A DNA stretch of 64,000 nt from Serripes groenlandicus (GCA_031761405.1 JASEVX010000010.1:27494375-27558374); one strand, 5' to 3'; numbered from the stretch's first letter, positions 1 to 11,370 are shown. Made by a program: numbers and translations. The notes: generated from the sequence alone by a model not told the origin.

Positions 1-72
1 GCCGTACTCACAACCCATTGGGTTAAAAGCCAGCGTCACTAACGACTGTGACCTATCGGGACACGGCTCATT
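1..72 (-). mobile_element. S2 SINE, tRNA-like head (cut by window edge)
   Basis: Read on the minus strand, this matches the head of the S2 SINE seen more completely at 61905-62175 and its inverted partner at 28440-28505. It is degraded; the rest lies outside the window. Confidence 0.6.
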
Positions 73-104
73 AAGGTGCTTATATTTTTTAACTTCAATT
101 TCAG

Positions 105-208
105 AGAGGAGAGTACGATACGTTTGCTAATCTTCATATGGGGGCTGTCACAGCATCAGCTCATAATGGCCCAAATTTCTTGGGTTGGCACAGAGTATAT
201 TTAGCAAT
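105..208 (+). CDS. Tyrosinase A, CuA exon
   Basis: This 104-nt exon starts in phase 0 with codons for RGEYDTFANLH and ends two bases into a codon before GTAAGT. It has the same length and phases as the gene B exon 28419-28316, which supports the boundaries. It supplies all three CuA histidines. Confidence 0.9.
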
Positions 209-3200
209 GTAAGTATTTGTTATTTTATTTAATCTTGAACCTATAATTGCCTTTTATGTGGTCACTGCATACTACAATAAAAACAAAAAGTACATTCGTG
301 AATGTTTGTATAATCAAATCTAGGAATATGCATTGCTATTGTGAATATTATTTGTTTGCGGACATGCAATTCATCAGTCAGTCCACTGTACTCGAAAAGT
401 GGACAAACATGATACTTTCTTCGTTCATCCTTTTCCCCCATACAACAAATCTACAGCAGATGACTTCTATGCAAAGTTATGAAACCTTTCTATGAATGAA
501 AGGATAGTTTTTTAATAGAGTTGAAAACCTTTTGGCAATTGGACAAATTTCTCAAGAGTCATCCGCTGCAGAGGCAGACGAAAGCATCTGTAAGTGAGAA
601 TGGGTTGTTAGTTAACCAGTATATCCTGTTGTACGAACAATGATGTAGTTTAATTTTGTAGAGTCTACTTTGTAGGGTGAAAGGGTTCATGCTTGTGGAT
701 TACTTACGAAGACCTACATGGCCATTAATAACGGTGCCGTGTATATATATTGTCGAGAGTAATCTGGACAGGGGTGTCCGCGTTCATTCATTGTTAACAA
801 TATTATCAAACTAGATCCTCGAGGACAATGGTCTTAGTAATTTAGACAGGAGCCTGCTTTCATGTAATTTATACAATATTATCAAACTAGATCCTAGAGG
901 ACAATGGTCCTAGTAATCTAGACAGGTGCCTGCTTTCATGTAATGTATACAATAGTATCAAACTAGATCCTAGAGGACAATGGTCCTAATAATTTGGACA
1001 ATTGTCCGGGCTCATTTAATATATACAATATTATCAAACAAGATCCTAGAGGACAATAGTCCTAGTAATTTGGACAATTGTCCGGGCTCATTTAATATAT
1101 ACAATATTATCAAACAAGATCCTAGAGGGCAATGGTCCAAGTAATCTGGACAGGTGTCCGCGTTTATTCAATATATTCAATACCCATCGATGACCGATAT
1201 TTATAACATAATGACATGTAGTGGAATTTCAAAACATATCTATTACTCTACTAATTAATCTTGTGCTCATCTCAGCACTCATAATTGCTGCTTGTGATGA
1301 GTTCAAAGGAATGATCCTTTTCGGTACCATAATTCCGCTTGTTCCAGAAAGTTCGAGTGAGGTCAAAATAGTGTGTGTGTGTATAGTGTAACAATTGTGT
1401 CAATCAAATTATTCCTTGACAAAGTTGAACTGAATCTAATCCGTGTGAAAAGATGTAATATTATTGTAATTTACATTATTTATCATTAACTTGGTGATTT
1501 GCTTTAGTACAAAACATATGGGTAGAAACATACCGCTTAATTGGAATTCATAGAAAAGTGCATACGGGCTATACAAATGTATGCATTTGCACATTACAAA
1601 ACAATACAATACAATACAATTCTTTACCGCTTCCATCCTTTCAGATATCGTAGAATAATTAGTACACTATATGGTTTAACTTGTTAACTTTACACCATTG
1701 ATACTTCATACAGCTAATCTATTAAGGCCGCTTAGTATTTACTTCTTTTCATGTTAACCAGTTCCCAGCCTCAAACAACATATCTGCAGCAGACGACTTT
1801 GAAAACATATCTACAAAAATATGAAGAATCATGATGATAGAAATAGAAATAAAATAATTTCTTCTTTTGCCACAATGTTTTCGAAAGTCGGTGGCTGTGG
1901 ATGTGTCTAAATGCGTCTTTAAGTTGGAAAGGGTTAATGAAACATTATTACTGGATGTTGACATTGTAGACAAGTATCTTATAAACCTGTACAGGTGAAG
2001 CATTGACTTCTTTGCGGAATAACGTTTTGTGCATTATTCTGTATGTCATCATAAAGCTGATTTCTTGGCTTCTCATCGGAGAACAAGTAGAACAACCCCT
2101 ATAGGCTCGTCGATTTCCGTCTTACGTCGTAATTGATCTTTTGTGTGCGTGGACAATACCGTTTTCTCAAACGATCTTATACGAAAATCACCGATCCCTA
2201 TATGAATGATCTTTATTAAAGAAAATTACTGTGTTTGTTAGTTAATATTTGTGTCATATATTTGAACGGCAATTATTTTCTCTACTTTGACGCCAGGATT
2301 GAAGAAGCGTTGCGCCGAATAAACCGACGTGTGGCATTGGCTTACTGGGACTCCTCCCTCGATTTCTACATGGACAATCCCGTCAATTCGATCCTCTGGT
2401 CAACGCCTTTCCTTGGTAACGGGGACGGCTTTGTCACTACAGGTCCATTTGCAAACTGGGACACACCTGTTGGGCGCTTGGCCAGAAATATCGGAGGTGG
2501 CAGTAGATTGATATCTAAGGAAGTTATTAGGACCATTTTGACCCGCTGCAGAACAAGTGAGATAACAGTCCCTACGGCAGAGGCTCAGTACAACTTAGAG
2601 CGTCACCATGGAGGTCCACATATTTGGGTTGGTGGACAATTCTCTGGACTGAATACGGCAGCTCACGATCCAGTTTTCTTTCTTCACCATGCCTTTATTG
2701 ACTACATATGGGAACTATTTCGTATTCGACAAGCAATGAGTTGCAGTGTGAACCCCGTCACTGATTATCCCACAGCAAACGCACTACATGACCGTAATCG
2801 ACCGATGGATGGTTTTCCACAGTACAGAAATATAGACGGCCTTAGAGCATATTGGACAACGTTCTGGTACAGATATGAGCGCTCCCCTACGTGCAGTCCA
2901 TTTATGCCGTACTGTGGCACACCGTACTTACGTTGCGATATTCAACGAAGTCGCTGTGTCTCCGTTGCAAGAAGACTTACAGTCCCCCGGGCAGGCGCAA
3001 GTGCCGGTGCGATGGCATTTGGTGCTCCAAGTGCAGCGGAAAGCAGTAGGGCAGCTGTACAGGCAAATTCTTTAGATATTGGACCTCGATTTGCTGCTCC
3101 ACCATCGGATGGCAGAACTGCTGACGCTGGATTTAGGGGAAGGCGTAGAAAACGTGCGGTCAATCAAACTGTTAGTGAAGTAAGCGATTTCGGGATTGGT

Positions 3201-3935
3201 TTTCCCGCACCTATGTCAGATGGACGAACGTCTGATGTTTTGGGATATAATATCGCAAAGGGCGTTCCGAGTTCCGACCAGATTGTACCCGAACCAGGCA
3301 TACCTGGAAGTGTTCTGTTTCCATTTGCCAACCCTATGCCACTTATTCCGACACCTGAATACCCCGGAATGATGAATGAACAATTTGCAGGTAGTATGTT
3401 TCAAAGACAAGATGTGGGTGGCAGCACACCAGTGGTAGATGATACTGTTTATGTTCCAGTCAAAGTCATCTACAAAAGACAAGATCAAATGATGAACGCG
3501 ATGCGTAGCTGCCATGTAGATGACAATGGTGTGATGCACATACATGTTAGAGCTCAGGGACTTAACTACCTGGGTATCCATGACGAATACGCAATTATTG
3601 ATTCCAGACAGGCGGTGTCTACCTCAATGGCTTACATGGCGGTTAAACTCCCGACTAACGCAACATCTGAAGTGCTACTCACGGCTACGGATATGTGTGG
3701 GAGATTGTGTCAAGCTCGCTGTCTGGATAGAAAGTATTCAGTAAGGACATTCCGAAACTGTAACGGGGTACTGCACGTAGATGAAAACTCGACACTTGGA
3801 AAAATGAGAAATGGAGTGTTGCGTGATGATAACAAGGCTGTAGCAGATATTTTAAGGAATGCCGATATACAATTTCTGTGCCCAGGAATGGAACGAAGGT
3901 CTTGGTCATCCAGACAACCCGCAAATTATGTATAA
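105..3935 (+). CDS. Tyrosinase A, molluscan secreted type (5'-partial; two exons visible)
   Basis: Exons are 105-208 and 2297-3935. The first has an acceptor ending TTTCAG and a GTAAGT donor; the split codon AT/G rejoins in frame. Tyrosinases are type-3 copper enzymes that hydroxylate monophenols and oxidise o-diphenols; in bivalves secreted forms act in shell and periostracum tanning and pigmentation. The first exon carries the CuA histidines (ANLH, SAHNGPNF, GWHR); the second carries ALAYWDSSLD, the CuB site (HHGGPHIW, FFLHHAFID), a Cys cluster (YCGTPYLRCD) and a C-terminal domain with paired cysteines. 580 residues are visible. Signal-peptide and linker exons lie left of the window. Relative to copy B it has 61 extra linker residues (2976-3260) containing RRRKR at 3141-3155, a furin-like site, and ten extra C-terminal residues. 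No frameshift or stop is seen, so it looks functional. Confidence 0.94.
490..610 (+). mobile_element. TTAA MITE relic (right half) in tyrosinase A intron
   Basis: It contains the family motif CGCTGCAGAGG with degraded flanks. The counterpart in gene B is near 28000-28108, so insertion preceded the duplication. Confidence 0.45.
753..1184 (+). repeat. 77-bp minisatellite in tyrosinase A intron, about 5 copies
   Basis: Units share the core ACTAGATCCTAGAGGACAAT and a period of about 76-77 bp. The same unit, reverse-complemented, forms the roughly 40-copy array at 24520-27600 in the homologous intron of gene B. Confidence 0.93.
1570..1640 (-). repeat. LINE-type 3' tail with (TTGTA)n, minus strand
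   Basis: The minus strand reads an AATAAAG-like end followed by repeats of TTGTA, as seen at 3' ends of CR1-like LINEs. The inverted partner is at 24186-24232. Only the tail remains. Confidence 0.45.
1754..1937 (+). mobile_element. TTAA-flanked MITE in tyrosinase A intron
   Basis: It runs from TTAACC to GGGTTAA with the family core GCAGCAGACGACTTTGAAAA near the left end and a degraded inverted copy near the right end. It is orthologous to 23864-24059. Confidence 0.7.
2297..3935 (+). CDS. Tyrosinase A, CuB and C-terminal exon
   Basis: The exon starts after the acceptor GACGCCAG; the open frame before it (from 2235) is intronic. It encodes the second catalytic half, the copy-A-specific linker and the C-terminal cysteine domain, ending ...PANYV then TAA at 3933-3935. 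Confidence 0.93.
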
Positions 3936-4010
3936 AACTAACGACGGTCAAGAATATTGATTTACATACAGCTTTGAAATCATTTAAAAAAAAAAAAACG
4001 TTTAAAAAGA

Positions 4011-4016
4011 AATAAA
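4011..4016 (+). promoter_or_regulatory. Polyadenylation signal AATAAA of tyrosinase A
   Basis: This canonical hexamer lies 76 bases after the stop. The homologous 3' region of gene B lacks the short stretch that includes it. A second AATAAA (in GATAATAAAAAACC, about 4070) is shared by both copies. Confidence 0.6.
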
Positions 4017-4364
4017 GACATTTTGTCTAAAAGTACGATATTACTTGTCTATCTTCGATTTCTTTATCCGATAATAAAAAACCCCGATATATCCAGTTTT
4101 TGAATTATAGAATTAATCCCGGATACAGAAAGATGATATCGTTATATTTTCAGAAATACGAAATCTGTATCAGAAATGGTTAAGTAATAGGTCAACCAAG
4201 TCAAATACAGTTAGTTACATGTTAAAAATTTAATATAATACATATATCATAATAATTGGCCTGGCAGTCCTGCATGGTCCTTCGACTGACCAGCCCGATG
4301 TACTCAATCTAAAAGCCAAGTTACCAGACTAAAGTAATCAGTCCTATTTAAACTTAGTAACTTA

Positions 4365-4520
4365 AATCTGGGTAGCTAAGTCTGAAGCGACGCGGACTGT
4401 CAATCGGTGCTTGGAAAGCATATGGTGTGAAGAGCTAAGAACCTCGTGGGTAGGTGAACTGACCGCCGTACTTTGACTGAATATCTGTTGAAAACGGGTT
4501 TAAACCATAATCAATCAAAG
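4365..4520 (+). mobile_element. S2 SINE, 3' portion
   Basis: It ends with the family tail (GTAGGTGAACTGACCGCCGT, then GAAAACGGGTTTAAACC and CAATCAAA). The middle is deleted compared with 61905-62175. The orthologous copy is at 21490-21700 on the minus strand. Confidence 0.65.
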
Positions 4521-4764
4521 CGTTTTATACAACAGTACATGTCTATTGTGTGTCAGCTAAATAGGTGAAAACGTCATAATTGAACAAGTCAATACATATT
4601 GGGACATTGGTAACTATTTCACAAATATACGTACGCACAAGCTGATTTAAGCATTTGCTGCAAGTTTGAGCAATGCATAAATCGTAAGCAATGTAGACAG
4701 AAAATAGAGGATTAGTTATACAAAGACGCGTCATGCGAATACAGACCTTCTGAGACTGTTTGTG

Positions 4765-4975
4765 TTAACCCTTTCCCTCATTCGACAATTCTTCAGCAGA
4801 CGACTTTGAAAAATGTTTGTTTAAAAATAGAAAATCTATATAATTGAATGGATAATCTATGGCTAGAAGTGGAAAACAGTATGGCAAAAGAAGAAATTGC
4901 TCGTTTGTCATTATGTTTTTAAAAAGCCGTCTGCTGCAGAAGTGTCAGAAAGCGCCTATATAGGGAAAATGTTAA
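4765..4975 (+). mobile_element. TTAA MITE
   Basis: It shows the termini TTAACCCTTTCCCTCAT and ...GGGAAAATGTTAA, with inner inverted motifs CAGCAGACGACTTTGAAAAA and GCCGTCTGCTGCAGA. It is shared with 21048-21256. Confidence 0.8.
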
Positions 4976-5262
4976 TTCAAAGCAATTACAATCAAAGTGC
5001 ATCCGACAAAACCTGTGTAACCGGGTTACTACGGCATAACGTTACTTTATAGGGCTCCAATGGTGCTTCTCTGACAAGATGGCGTGCAGAGAATATCCTG
5101 CGCGGAAGTGCGTAAGTGCAAGGTGATCTGTATTGTCATGTATCGCTGAATCCCAAAGGATGGTTTTCTAGTGGAAGTGCTCATATAGTATTACTATAGC
5201 ATAGTGGAGTCGATTTGACACTTAACGAATATAATCTGTATTCATACCATAGCATTTAGAAG

Positions 5263-5747
5263 TAAAAAAAGTTGCTTCGCTCCATGACCCGCCCAGAGAT
5301 ACAGGGGCTCGGAACGAGAAAATGCTTTTTGTATGATATCTTACACCGCTTTCATCAATTAGAGACATCGGTCAGTTATCTCCCGTTAATACTCTCTACA
5401 TCTAGCCAGGTCCTATCATTTGGTTTCCTCTGATTTTATCATTGATTTCTTTGCACTGGATGGTGCACTTATAATTGCATTTTCTTGGCAAACTGTTATT
5501 AGATTGATTAGTAATTCCACATTTGTTTTCTTTAAACACTGCTTTGTAAATTTTCTGTTTTTAATCATCATTTTAATTAACACATTTATGATTAATGTGT
5601 ACAGAGTAGTTGCAATATCTCATTGCGAAATAGCGATAAAGACAAAGGATTCCAATTAAAAGGACCTACCAACTATTTGGTCTTCCTTGGTATTTATCTG
5701 ACAAGGGAGATAATATAATTATCACTAATGTCCCTAATTGTTAGTTG
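5263..5747. other. Inter-arm sequence, no feature recognised
   Basis: This AT-rich stretch just inside the inverted-repeat breakpoint shows no coding similarity or repeat I recognise. The 79-codon open frame at 5420-5659 looks random and hydrophobic. Confidence 0.4.
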
Positions 5748-5945
5748 TATAACGGCTTTGGTAAGTTACCATTACTACTGGTCCATTTATCTTAACAAAA
5801 GCCAGTCAGCCGTATGGTAACCCCGCAACCCTGGGCGCCAAGGAGGGCAGACATTACTACCATTTTTGGAATGACCCGGTCGGGGATCAAAGCCACGACC
5901 TCCCGCACACAGGGCGGACGCTCTTTCACTACAACACTGAGGCGT
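5748..5945 (-). mobile_element. S1 SINE
   Basis: The minus strand carries a B-box-like GATCCCCGACC, then ATGGTAGTAATGTCTGCC, GGTTGCGGGGTT, and a tail GGACCAGTAGTAATGGTAAC. These are the conserved blocks of the S1 family. Confidence 0.7.
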
Positions 5946-6620
5946 CGCAAGAAACATGCAGATCAGAAGCCGTGATAACATCACTGCATTTTATTAATTT
6001 AAACATATTTTATTGCCATATAAAAAATACACAAGATGATATACAACATTCATTATGCATATGACTACAAATTTTAACAGCTTTAGATTCAGTCTCTTTT
6101 GGATGACATACATCATATACTGTCTTTGTATTAACAACTAGTTAAAGGCGATACAGATTACATAAAAAAAAGACAATGTGTTTCGACTGGAGTTGGAAAG
6201 ACAAACAAACAAATATCTTACTTCGCCAAATAAGTGGTTGGTAAACTTAAAAACAGCTAAATTATTAATCAAGAATAAAATATCTTACGTATGATAAAGT
6301 TAAAGCATAATATAATATAGTAGCGTGGTATTTTGGTTTGGACAATAGACTCGGGGGAAAACAAGAGTATCTATTCAAACCTTCCAGAAACCCTAACATG
6401 TAAGTCTGCACTGTCGAGAAAATATTTGAATGCTCATCAACACTCAGATAATTTGAACCATATAATAACATATTTAAGTTTTGCATTTCATTGATTATTA
6501 CAACACGAAAGGGTAATCCATCCTTTCAAATGTAAACGCCTCTAAATGTTTAATTGGTCACCTTATTATTATTTAAGTACATGTTATGGTTGAAGGCACT
6601 CTATCAAGTCAGATATTATT

Positions 6621-6883
6621 TGAGCCGTCCCGCGAGAAATCCAACATTATGGCCTCTGCGTAATGTATCGACCTAGATAAGCCTGAGCAGTCCGCGAAGA
6701 CTGATCCGGGCCGACACAATTCGTCTCAGGCTGATAGAGGTATAGAGTAATGATTCCTGAAACAGAAAATCCACAGAATGCGAAAAGTGTCTGTCCGGGT
6801 TAGCCGGCGCGGCATGCTTAGGGTGATTCGGGTCGATACTTTACGCAAAGTCCACAATGTTGGTTTTCTCGCGGGACGGCTCA
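6621..6883 (+). mobile_element. TGAGCCGTCC-family MITE
   Basis: A complete 263-bp copy begins TGAGCCGTCCCGCGAGAAA and ends with the inverted GCGGGACGGCTCA. The interior is partly palindromic (CTCTGCGTAATGTATCGACC near the left, GTCGATACTTTACGC near the right). No coding capacity; it must depend on a transposase elsewhere. Confidence 0.85.
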
Positions 6884-6959
6884 TTTGATAGAAGGATTAC
6901 GTATTCCAATATCTCACAACAGCTGTTTCCCTCACCTTTTACACTTGTAAAAGCATTTG

Positions 6960-7235
6960 ACGCATTTGTGGCTAAAACCTTTAGAAAAGAAAGTGGCATA
7001 AGATGAAATTGCTGGCAATGAAAATTGTTCCTTTAGGTCACAAAGTTTTTAACTCTTTTGAAAACACTATTTCAAAAGAAGAGGTTGCTCATAGCGAGTA
7101 ATTTCTCCTTTTGCCACAACTTTATCAATTTTATTAATAATCAAGCATTCATTTATAGAGGTTTTCAACAGTTTTGCCTGGACGTTTTCAAAGTCTATCG
7201 CTGTAGATTTGCTGTAGGTGAGAAAAGGTTATAAT
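6960..7235 (+). mobile_element. Degraded TTAA MITE
   Basis: Blocks AAAGAAGAGGTTGCTCAT...GAGTAATTTCTCCTTTTGCCA and a terminal GTAGGTGAGAAAAGGTTATAA match the family, but the ends are eroded. Confidence 0.45.
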
Positions 7236-7289
7236 TCTGCTTATTTTCATACCTAAATCAGATCAATATCCTACCTGTTTTTTCACTTA

Positions 7290-7925
7290 ATATAGAGTTC
7301 GGACAGTTCAGTTACATTATAAGGCTCTGCAGGCTTTAGGACAGTTGCAGTTAAATATAAGGCTCTGCAGGTTTTATGACAGTTGCAGTTCAATATAAGG
7401 CTCTGCAGGCTTTAGGACAGTTGCAGTTCAATATAAGGCTCTGCAGGCTTTAGGACAGTTGCAGTTCAATAGCTCTGCAGGCTTTATGACAGTTGCAGTT
7501 CAATATAAGGATATGCAAGCGTTCAAACAGTTGCAGCTCAATATTTGACTATGCAGGCGTTCGGACAATAGCGGTTCAATATGAGGCTCCGCCGGCGTTC
7601 AAACAGTTGCAGTTTAATATTTAGCTATGCAGTCGTTCTGACAGTTCCTGTTAAATTATGAGGCTCTGCATGCGTTAGAAAAGTGGCAGTTCAATATGTG
7701 GCTCTGCAGGCGTTCGGACAGTTGCAGTTAAATTATGAGGCTCTGCAGGCGTTCGGATAGTTGCTGTTCAATATGAGACTCTGAAGGGGTTTAAACAGTT
7801 GCAGTTCAATATGAAGCTATGAGGGCATTCAAACAGTTGCAGTTCAATATGAGGATATTCAGGCCTTCGGACAGTTCCAGTTCAGTATGCGACTCTGCGC
7901 AGAAATACAGGCGTTCGGACAATTC
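7290..7925 (+). repeat. 38-39-bp tandem array, about 16 copies
   Basis: The unit consensus includes GACAGTTGCAGTTCAATAT and GGCTCTGCAGGC. The left half is well conserved; the right half is more diverged, so copies were probably added or homogenised on the left. No open reading frame spans it. Confidence 0.9.
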
Positions 7926-8017
7926 AAAGCAGCTACACATGTGTCTGTGTATAACAAGAGTCTTATCATATTCTGTTCTGTTCTCCAACGAGTAAACTAA
8001 CAAAGCAGTTATATACT

Positions 8018-8279
8018 TGAGCCGTCACGCGAGAAAACCAACATTATGACCTCTGCGTAATATATCGACAAAGACCAGCCTGCATACTCCGCGCAGGCTT
8101 ATCCGGGCCGACATATTCCGTTTCAGGTGGATAGAGGTATAGAGTAATGATTCCTGAAACAAAAATTCAACAGGAGGCGAAACGTGTATGCCCGGATTAG
8201 CCTGCGCGGCATGCTTAGGCTGATCAGGGTCGATACTTTACGCTGAGTCCACATTGTTGGTTTTTTCTCGCGAGACCAT
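8018..8279 (+). mobile_element. TGAGCCGTCC-family MITE
   Basis: A near-complete copy from TGAGCCGTCACGCGAG to TTTCTCGCGAGACCA; the right terminus is mutated. Confidence 0.8.
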
Positions 8280-8313
8280 TTAAAGAAAGATTTTATACAT
8301 AAACACGCGTGAG

Positions 8314-8536
8314 TTAACCCTTTCCCTCATAAAAACGCATTTTGAGGCCTCTAAAAATGAAGACTTTTTATAACATTGTTCCAAAAGGAGAAATTGATGA
8401 GCAATTTCTTCTTTTGCGACATTGTTATCAAACTTATTAAATCATTATTCTTTCATTAACACAGATTTTTCATATATTTGCCAAGATGTTTTCAGAATCG
8501 TCTGCTGCAGATGTTATGCAGGTCGTAAAGGGTTGA
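8314..8536 (+). mobile_element. TTAA MITE
   Basis: The left end is TTAACCCTTTCCCTCAT; the right end carries GTCTGCTGCAGATG and AAAGGGTTGA. The central AAGGAGAAATTGATGAGCAAT hairpin motif is typical of the family. Confidence 0.75.
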
Positions 8537-8594
8537 TCTGATTCTATACTTATATATATGTTCGTAGGTCATATTAAATGCATCTAAGCTCACT

Positions 8595-8800
8595 GGATGC
8601 TTATCTGGAGAGCTCCTGCTCGAGTTGTGCTGTCGAGTCGAGTAACGTCGAATGCTATCAATCAAAGGGTCGTGATCTCGAACCCCGCCTCGGCCATTAA
8701 TTCTTCCCGATGATTTACAAAAGTCATTGTGACAAGCGTAACTCATCTCCCATCAATGCACTAAATAGTTGTGGAAAGGTTGCCAGTTACCTGTGAAGAA
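8595..8800 (+). mobile_element. S2 SINE
   Basis: A tRNA-like B box (GTGATCTCGAACCCC) is followed by S2 body blocks (AAGTCATTGTGACAAGC, GGTTGCCAGTTACCTG). The 3' tail is missing. Confidence 0.6.
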
Positions 8801-9180
8801 TGTTACAATCCAAGTCTAACTTGATATGTAATTTTGAATCTACAACTTCATTTAAATAGCTTGGAATTACATTTGGTCATAATTATAATAATAATAATAA
8901 TAATAAATTCTTTATTTTAAGAAGATAACACATTATGCATTTTATACAAATTAACAAATGTAGAAAGTCATATTTACAATGTGGTCTTCTGTAACAAAAC
9001 TCATTTTTAACAAATCATTCATTCAATTATACGACAAGCACCATCATGTTAAAGTAAATAGTAAATACAGATTTTAAAAACAACATTATATCACACATTT
9101 CAGCATTCATACAGAACATATTTGTATCAATAAGCATATATAAATTGAAACAAATGAGAACAATGTTGTAAATACTTTTC

Positions 9181-10752
9181 TTATAACTTCGATATGTTAA
9201 GTAAGTGCTTTTTACACTGGTATTTAAAAGTTTGTAACTTAGTAATGTTCTTAATATTTGAAGGCAGACTGTTCCAGATTTTAGCACTGCTATGGGTAAA
9301 GCTTGTTTTCAAGTTATTTGTTTTAAATTTCATGACATTCAAATTATTTTTACTAGCAGAACGTAAATTGTAATGTTCGTTGTTTGCAAAGGACACAAGG
9401 TTACAAATGTAACTTGGTGTAAGGTTATGCTTACTTTTAAATACCAATAAAGCAATATAATAGTAATATCTTTGTTCAAAAGTCAACCACTGCAACTCAG
9501 AAAACATTGATTTAGAACTGGTTTGTACAGGTTTGTTTAATATAAGTCTAGCAACTCTTTTCTGGGTTTTAAATATAATATTTTGGACTTTAGAAATCCC
9601 ACCCCATACTGTACAACAATAGTCAAACGTAGACATAATATACGCATTGTAATATAGTACTTTCATATCATGGGATACGTAAAATGATATTCTTTTAAGA
9701 AGATTAATTTTAGAGTTTACTTTCGCACGTACACTGTTCACGTGTAGGTCCCATGAGAGTGTATTATCTACAATAACTCCGAGGATTGTTTGCGATGTCA
9801 CATTTTCTATATGTAAATTATCAATGCTTAGTTTCATTTGGTGGCCTTTTCTCATTTTATATTTGGAACCAATAATCATGCATTTCGTTTTATTAGGATG
9901 TAACGCCATATTATTTATACTACACCAGTCATTGATAGATGATAAGCGAACTTGCAGGTTAGATTCGATGTTTTTGATATCATTACCAGCTTCATGTAGA
10001 GTGGTATCGTCCGCATAAAGATCCGTTTTCCCAGTATGAGAAGAAAGTGATATATCATTGATGTAAAGAAGGAACAAAAGATGACCTAGTATAGAACCCT
10101 GAGGAACACCGCTTGTAACTGGAAGCTTGTTTGACATTTCATTCTTTACTTTAACTAGCTGTTTTCTATTTGATAGATATGCAGAGAGGAAAGCTACAGC
10201 ATTTTCAGAAAAATGATATAGTTTTAATTTATGCAGTAAAATATTATGATCTACTAAGTCGAAAGCCTTGCGCAGGTCTAGAAAAACCGCTCCAATATAT
10301 TTACCAGAATCAATGTCTTTTAACCAAGAATCGATGAGGTATGTCAGCGCAGTGTGACATGAATGATTCTTTCGAAAACCTGACTGAAATTCGTGAATTA
10401 AATTATTTCTTTGAAAATAATCCTGCAGCTGATTTGATATATGCCGTTCAAAAATCTTAGAGAGAGTTGGGAGAATTGATATGGGACGGTAATTATGGGG
10501 ATCATTTTTGTCTCCTCCCTTATGAATTGGAATAACACATGCATTCTTGAATAGTTCAGGGAAAATATTTTTGTCAATGCAGCTATTTATTATAGACGAT
10601 ATAGCAGGTGTTATGTAGTCTCCGCAATATTTTAGTATTCTTGGACCAATACCGTCAAGTCCTACAGATTTTTTAACATTCAAGCTATCTAGATGCTTTT
10701 TGACTTCAAACGTATTGATGTGCTTTATTTCGAAAGTGACGTCTGACGTCAA
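9181..10752 (-). pseudogene. LINE ORF2, reverse transcriptase and C-terminal part
   Basis: The open stretch has 523 codons. In order: GLDGIGPRILK, NYRPISILPTLSKIFE, the RT block FLDLRKAFDLVDH, GVPQGSILGHLLFLLYINDI, the catalytic YADDTTL, and a C-terminal SAKIWNSLPSNIK...FKYQCKKHLL block typical of CR1/Jockey-group proteins. The apparent start codon is not a true start: the frame continues upstream and joins the preceding piece through a one-base shift at an 11-base T run (10806-10816 on the plus strand). The palm catalytic residues look intact, but the missing endonuclease and the frameshift make the copy inactive. Confidence 0.88.
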
Positions 10753-11332
10753 TGTCGCATTGATATGACGTTGAAGTTTTGTGAAATGGTCTGTAACGAG
10801 CGCAGTTTTTTTTTTTAATGATATTAGAAATGTTTACAAAATGTTTGTTCAGTTCATTTAAAATATTTGGACACCCTGAGATTTTGGAGTTTTCAACTTT
10901 TATAATATCAGGAATAGTTAAGCCATGCCTGCTTTTACTTGAGCAGGTTATATTATTCAAAGTTTTCCACAAATAACTAGGGCTCTTGTTTTCTTTAATG
11001 GCATCATTGTAAAAATTCTTTTTGCTATGTTTAAGCATCGATGACACTTTATTCCTTTGTATTTTATAAGCATCAAATTTTTTATTTTTGTGTAGATTAT
11101 CACGCTTAAGAATAGCTTCTTTTATATCGGAGTTAAACCAAGCTGGTTGTGAACTATATTTTACTCGTTTTTCTTTTATTGGGGCATGTTTTGTGAGCAC
11201 GGTGTTTAATACTGAAAAGAACATTTTATTTCTTAAAAATAATTTGTCTTTTAAGACTGCAGCAATATCTGTTATTAAAAAATCTGAAATTCCAATGTTA
11301 TGTATCGTAAACATGAATTCATCAGTAAGCAC
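10706..11332 (-). pseudogene. LINE ORF2, linker between endonuclease and RT
   Basis: It contains the linker signature of invertebrate non-LTR ORF2: SQPAWFNSDIKEAILKRD, then a YKIQRNKVSSMLKHSKKNFY block and YLWKTLNNIT. The last residues after NISNIIKKK are out of frame because of the homopolymer shift at 10806-10816. Upstream sequence has no endonuclease motifs, so truncation falls near 11345. Confidence 0.75.
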
Positions 11333-11370
11333 TCAAAGAAACGTCTTGCTCCAAACCTGTAAATGTTAAT

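Larger units (their letters stand above)
1..5262 (+). repeat. Inverted duplication P, left arm (contains tyrosinase A)
   Basis: This arm is homologous, in reverse complement, to 20766-28505. Matching landmarks run in opposite order: SINE head 1-72 with 28440-28505, exon 105-208 with 28419-28316, the 77-bp minisatellite, the TTAA MITE 1754-1937 with 23864-24059, the last exon 2297-3935 with 23539-22114, the SINE tail near 4365-4520, the TTAA MITE 4765-4975 with 21048-21256, and unique sequence to about 5262. Introns and old transposons are shared, so this is a genomic duplication rather than retrocopying. The left side continues beyond the window. The inner breakpoint near 5262/20766 is a visual estimate. 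Confidence 0.9.
8882..11345 (-). mobile_element. 5'-truncated CR1/Jockey-group LINE
   Basis: This non-LTR retrotransposon fragment contains the reverse-transcriptase half of ORF2, a 3' UTR and an (ATT)n tail at 8882-8908. The endonuclease domain and ORF1 are absent, as expected from incomplete target-primed reverse transcription. It lies wholly in the spacer between the P arms. The clade is inferred from motifs and cannot be narrowed without a phylogeny. Confidence 0.88.

Noticed and set aside
2235..2296. Extension of the tyrosinase A final exon upstream to the ATG-like codon at 2235
   Set aside because: This part is the intron end: a GACGCCAG acceptor precedes 2297, the phase fits the exon 105-208, and gene B shows the same boundary.
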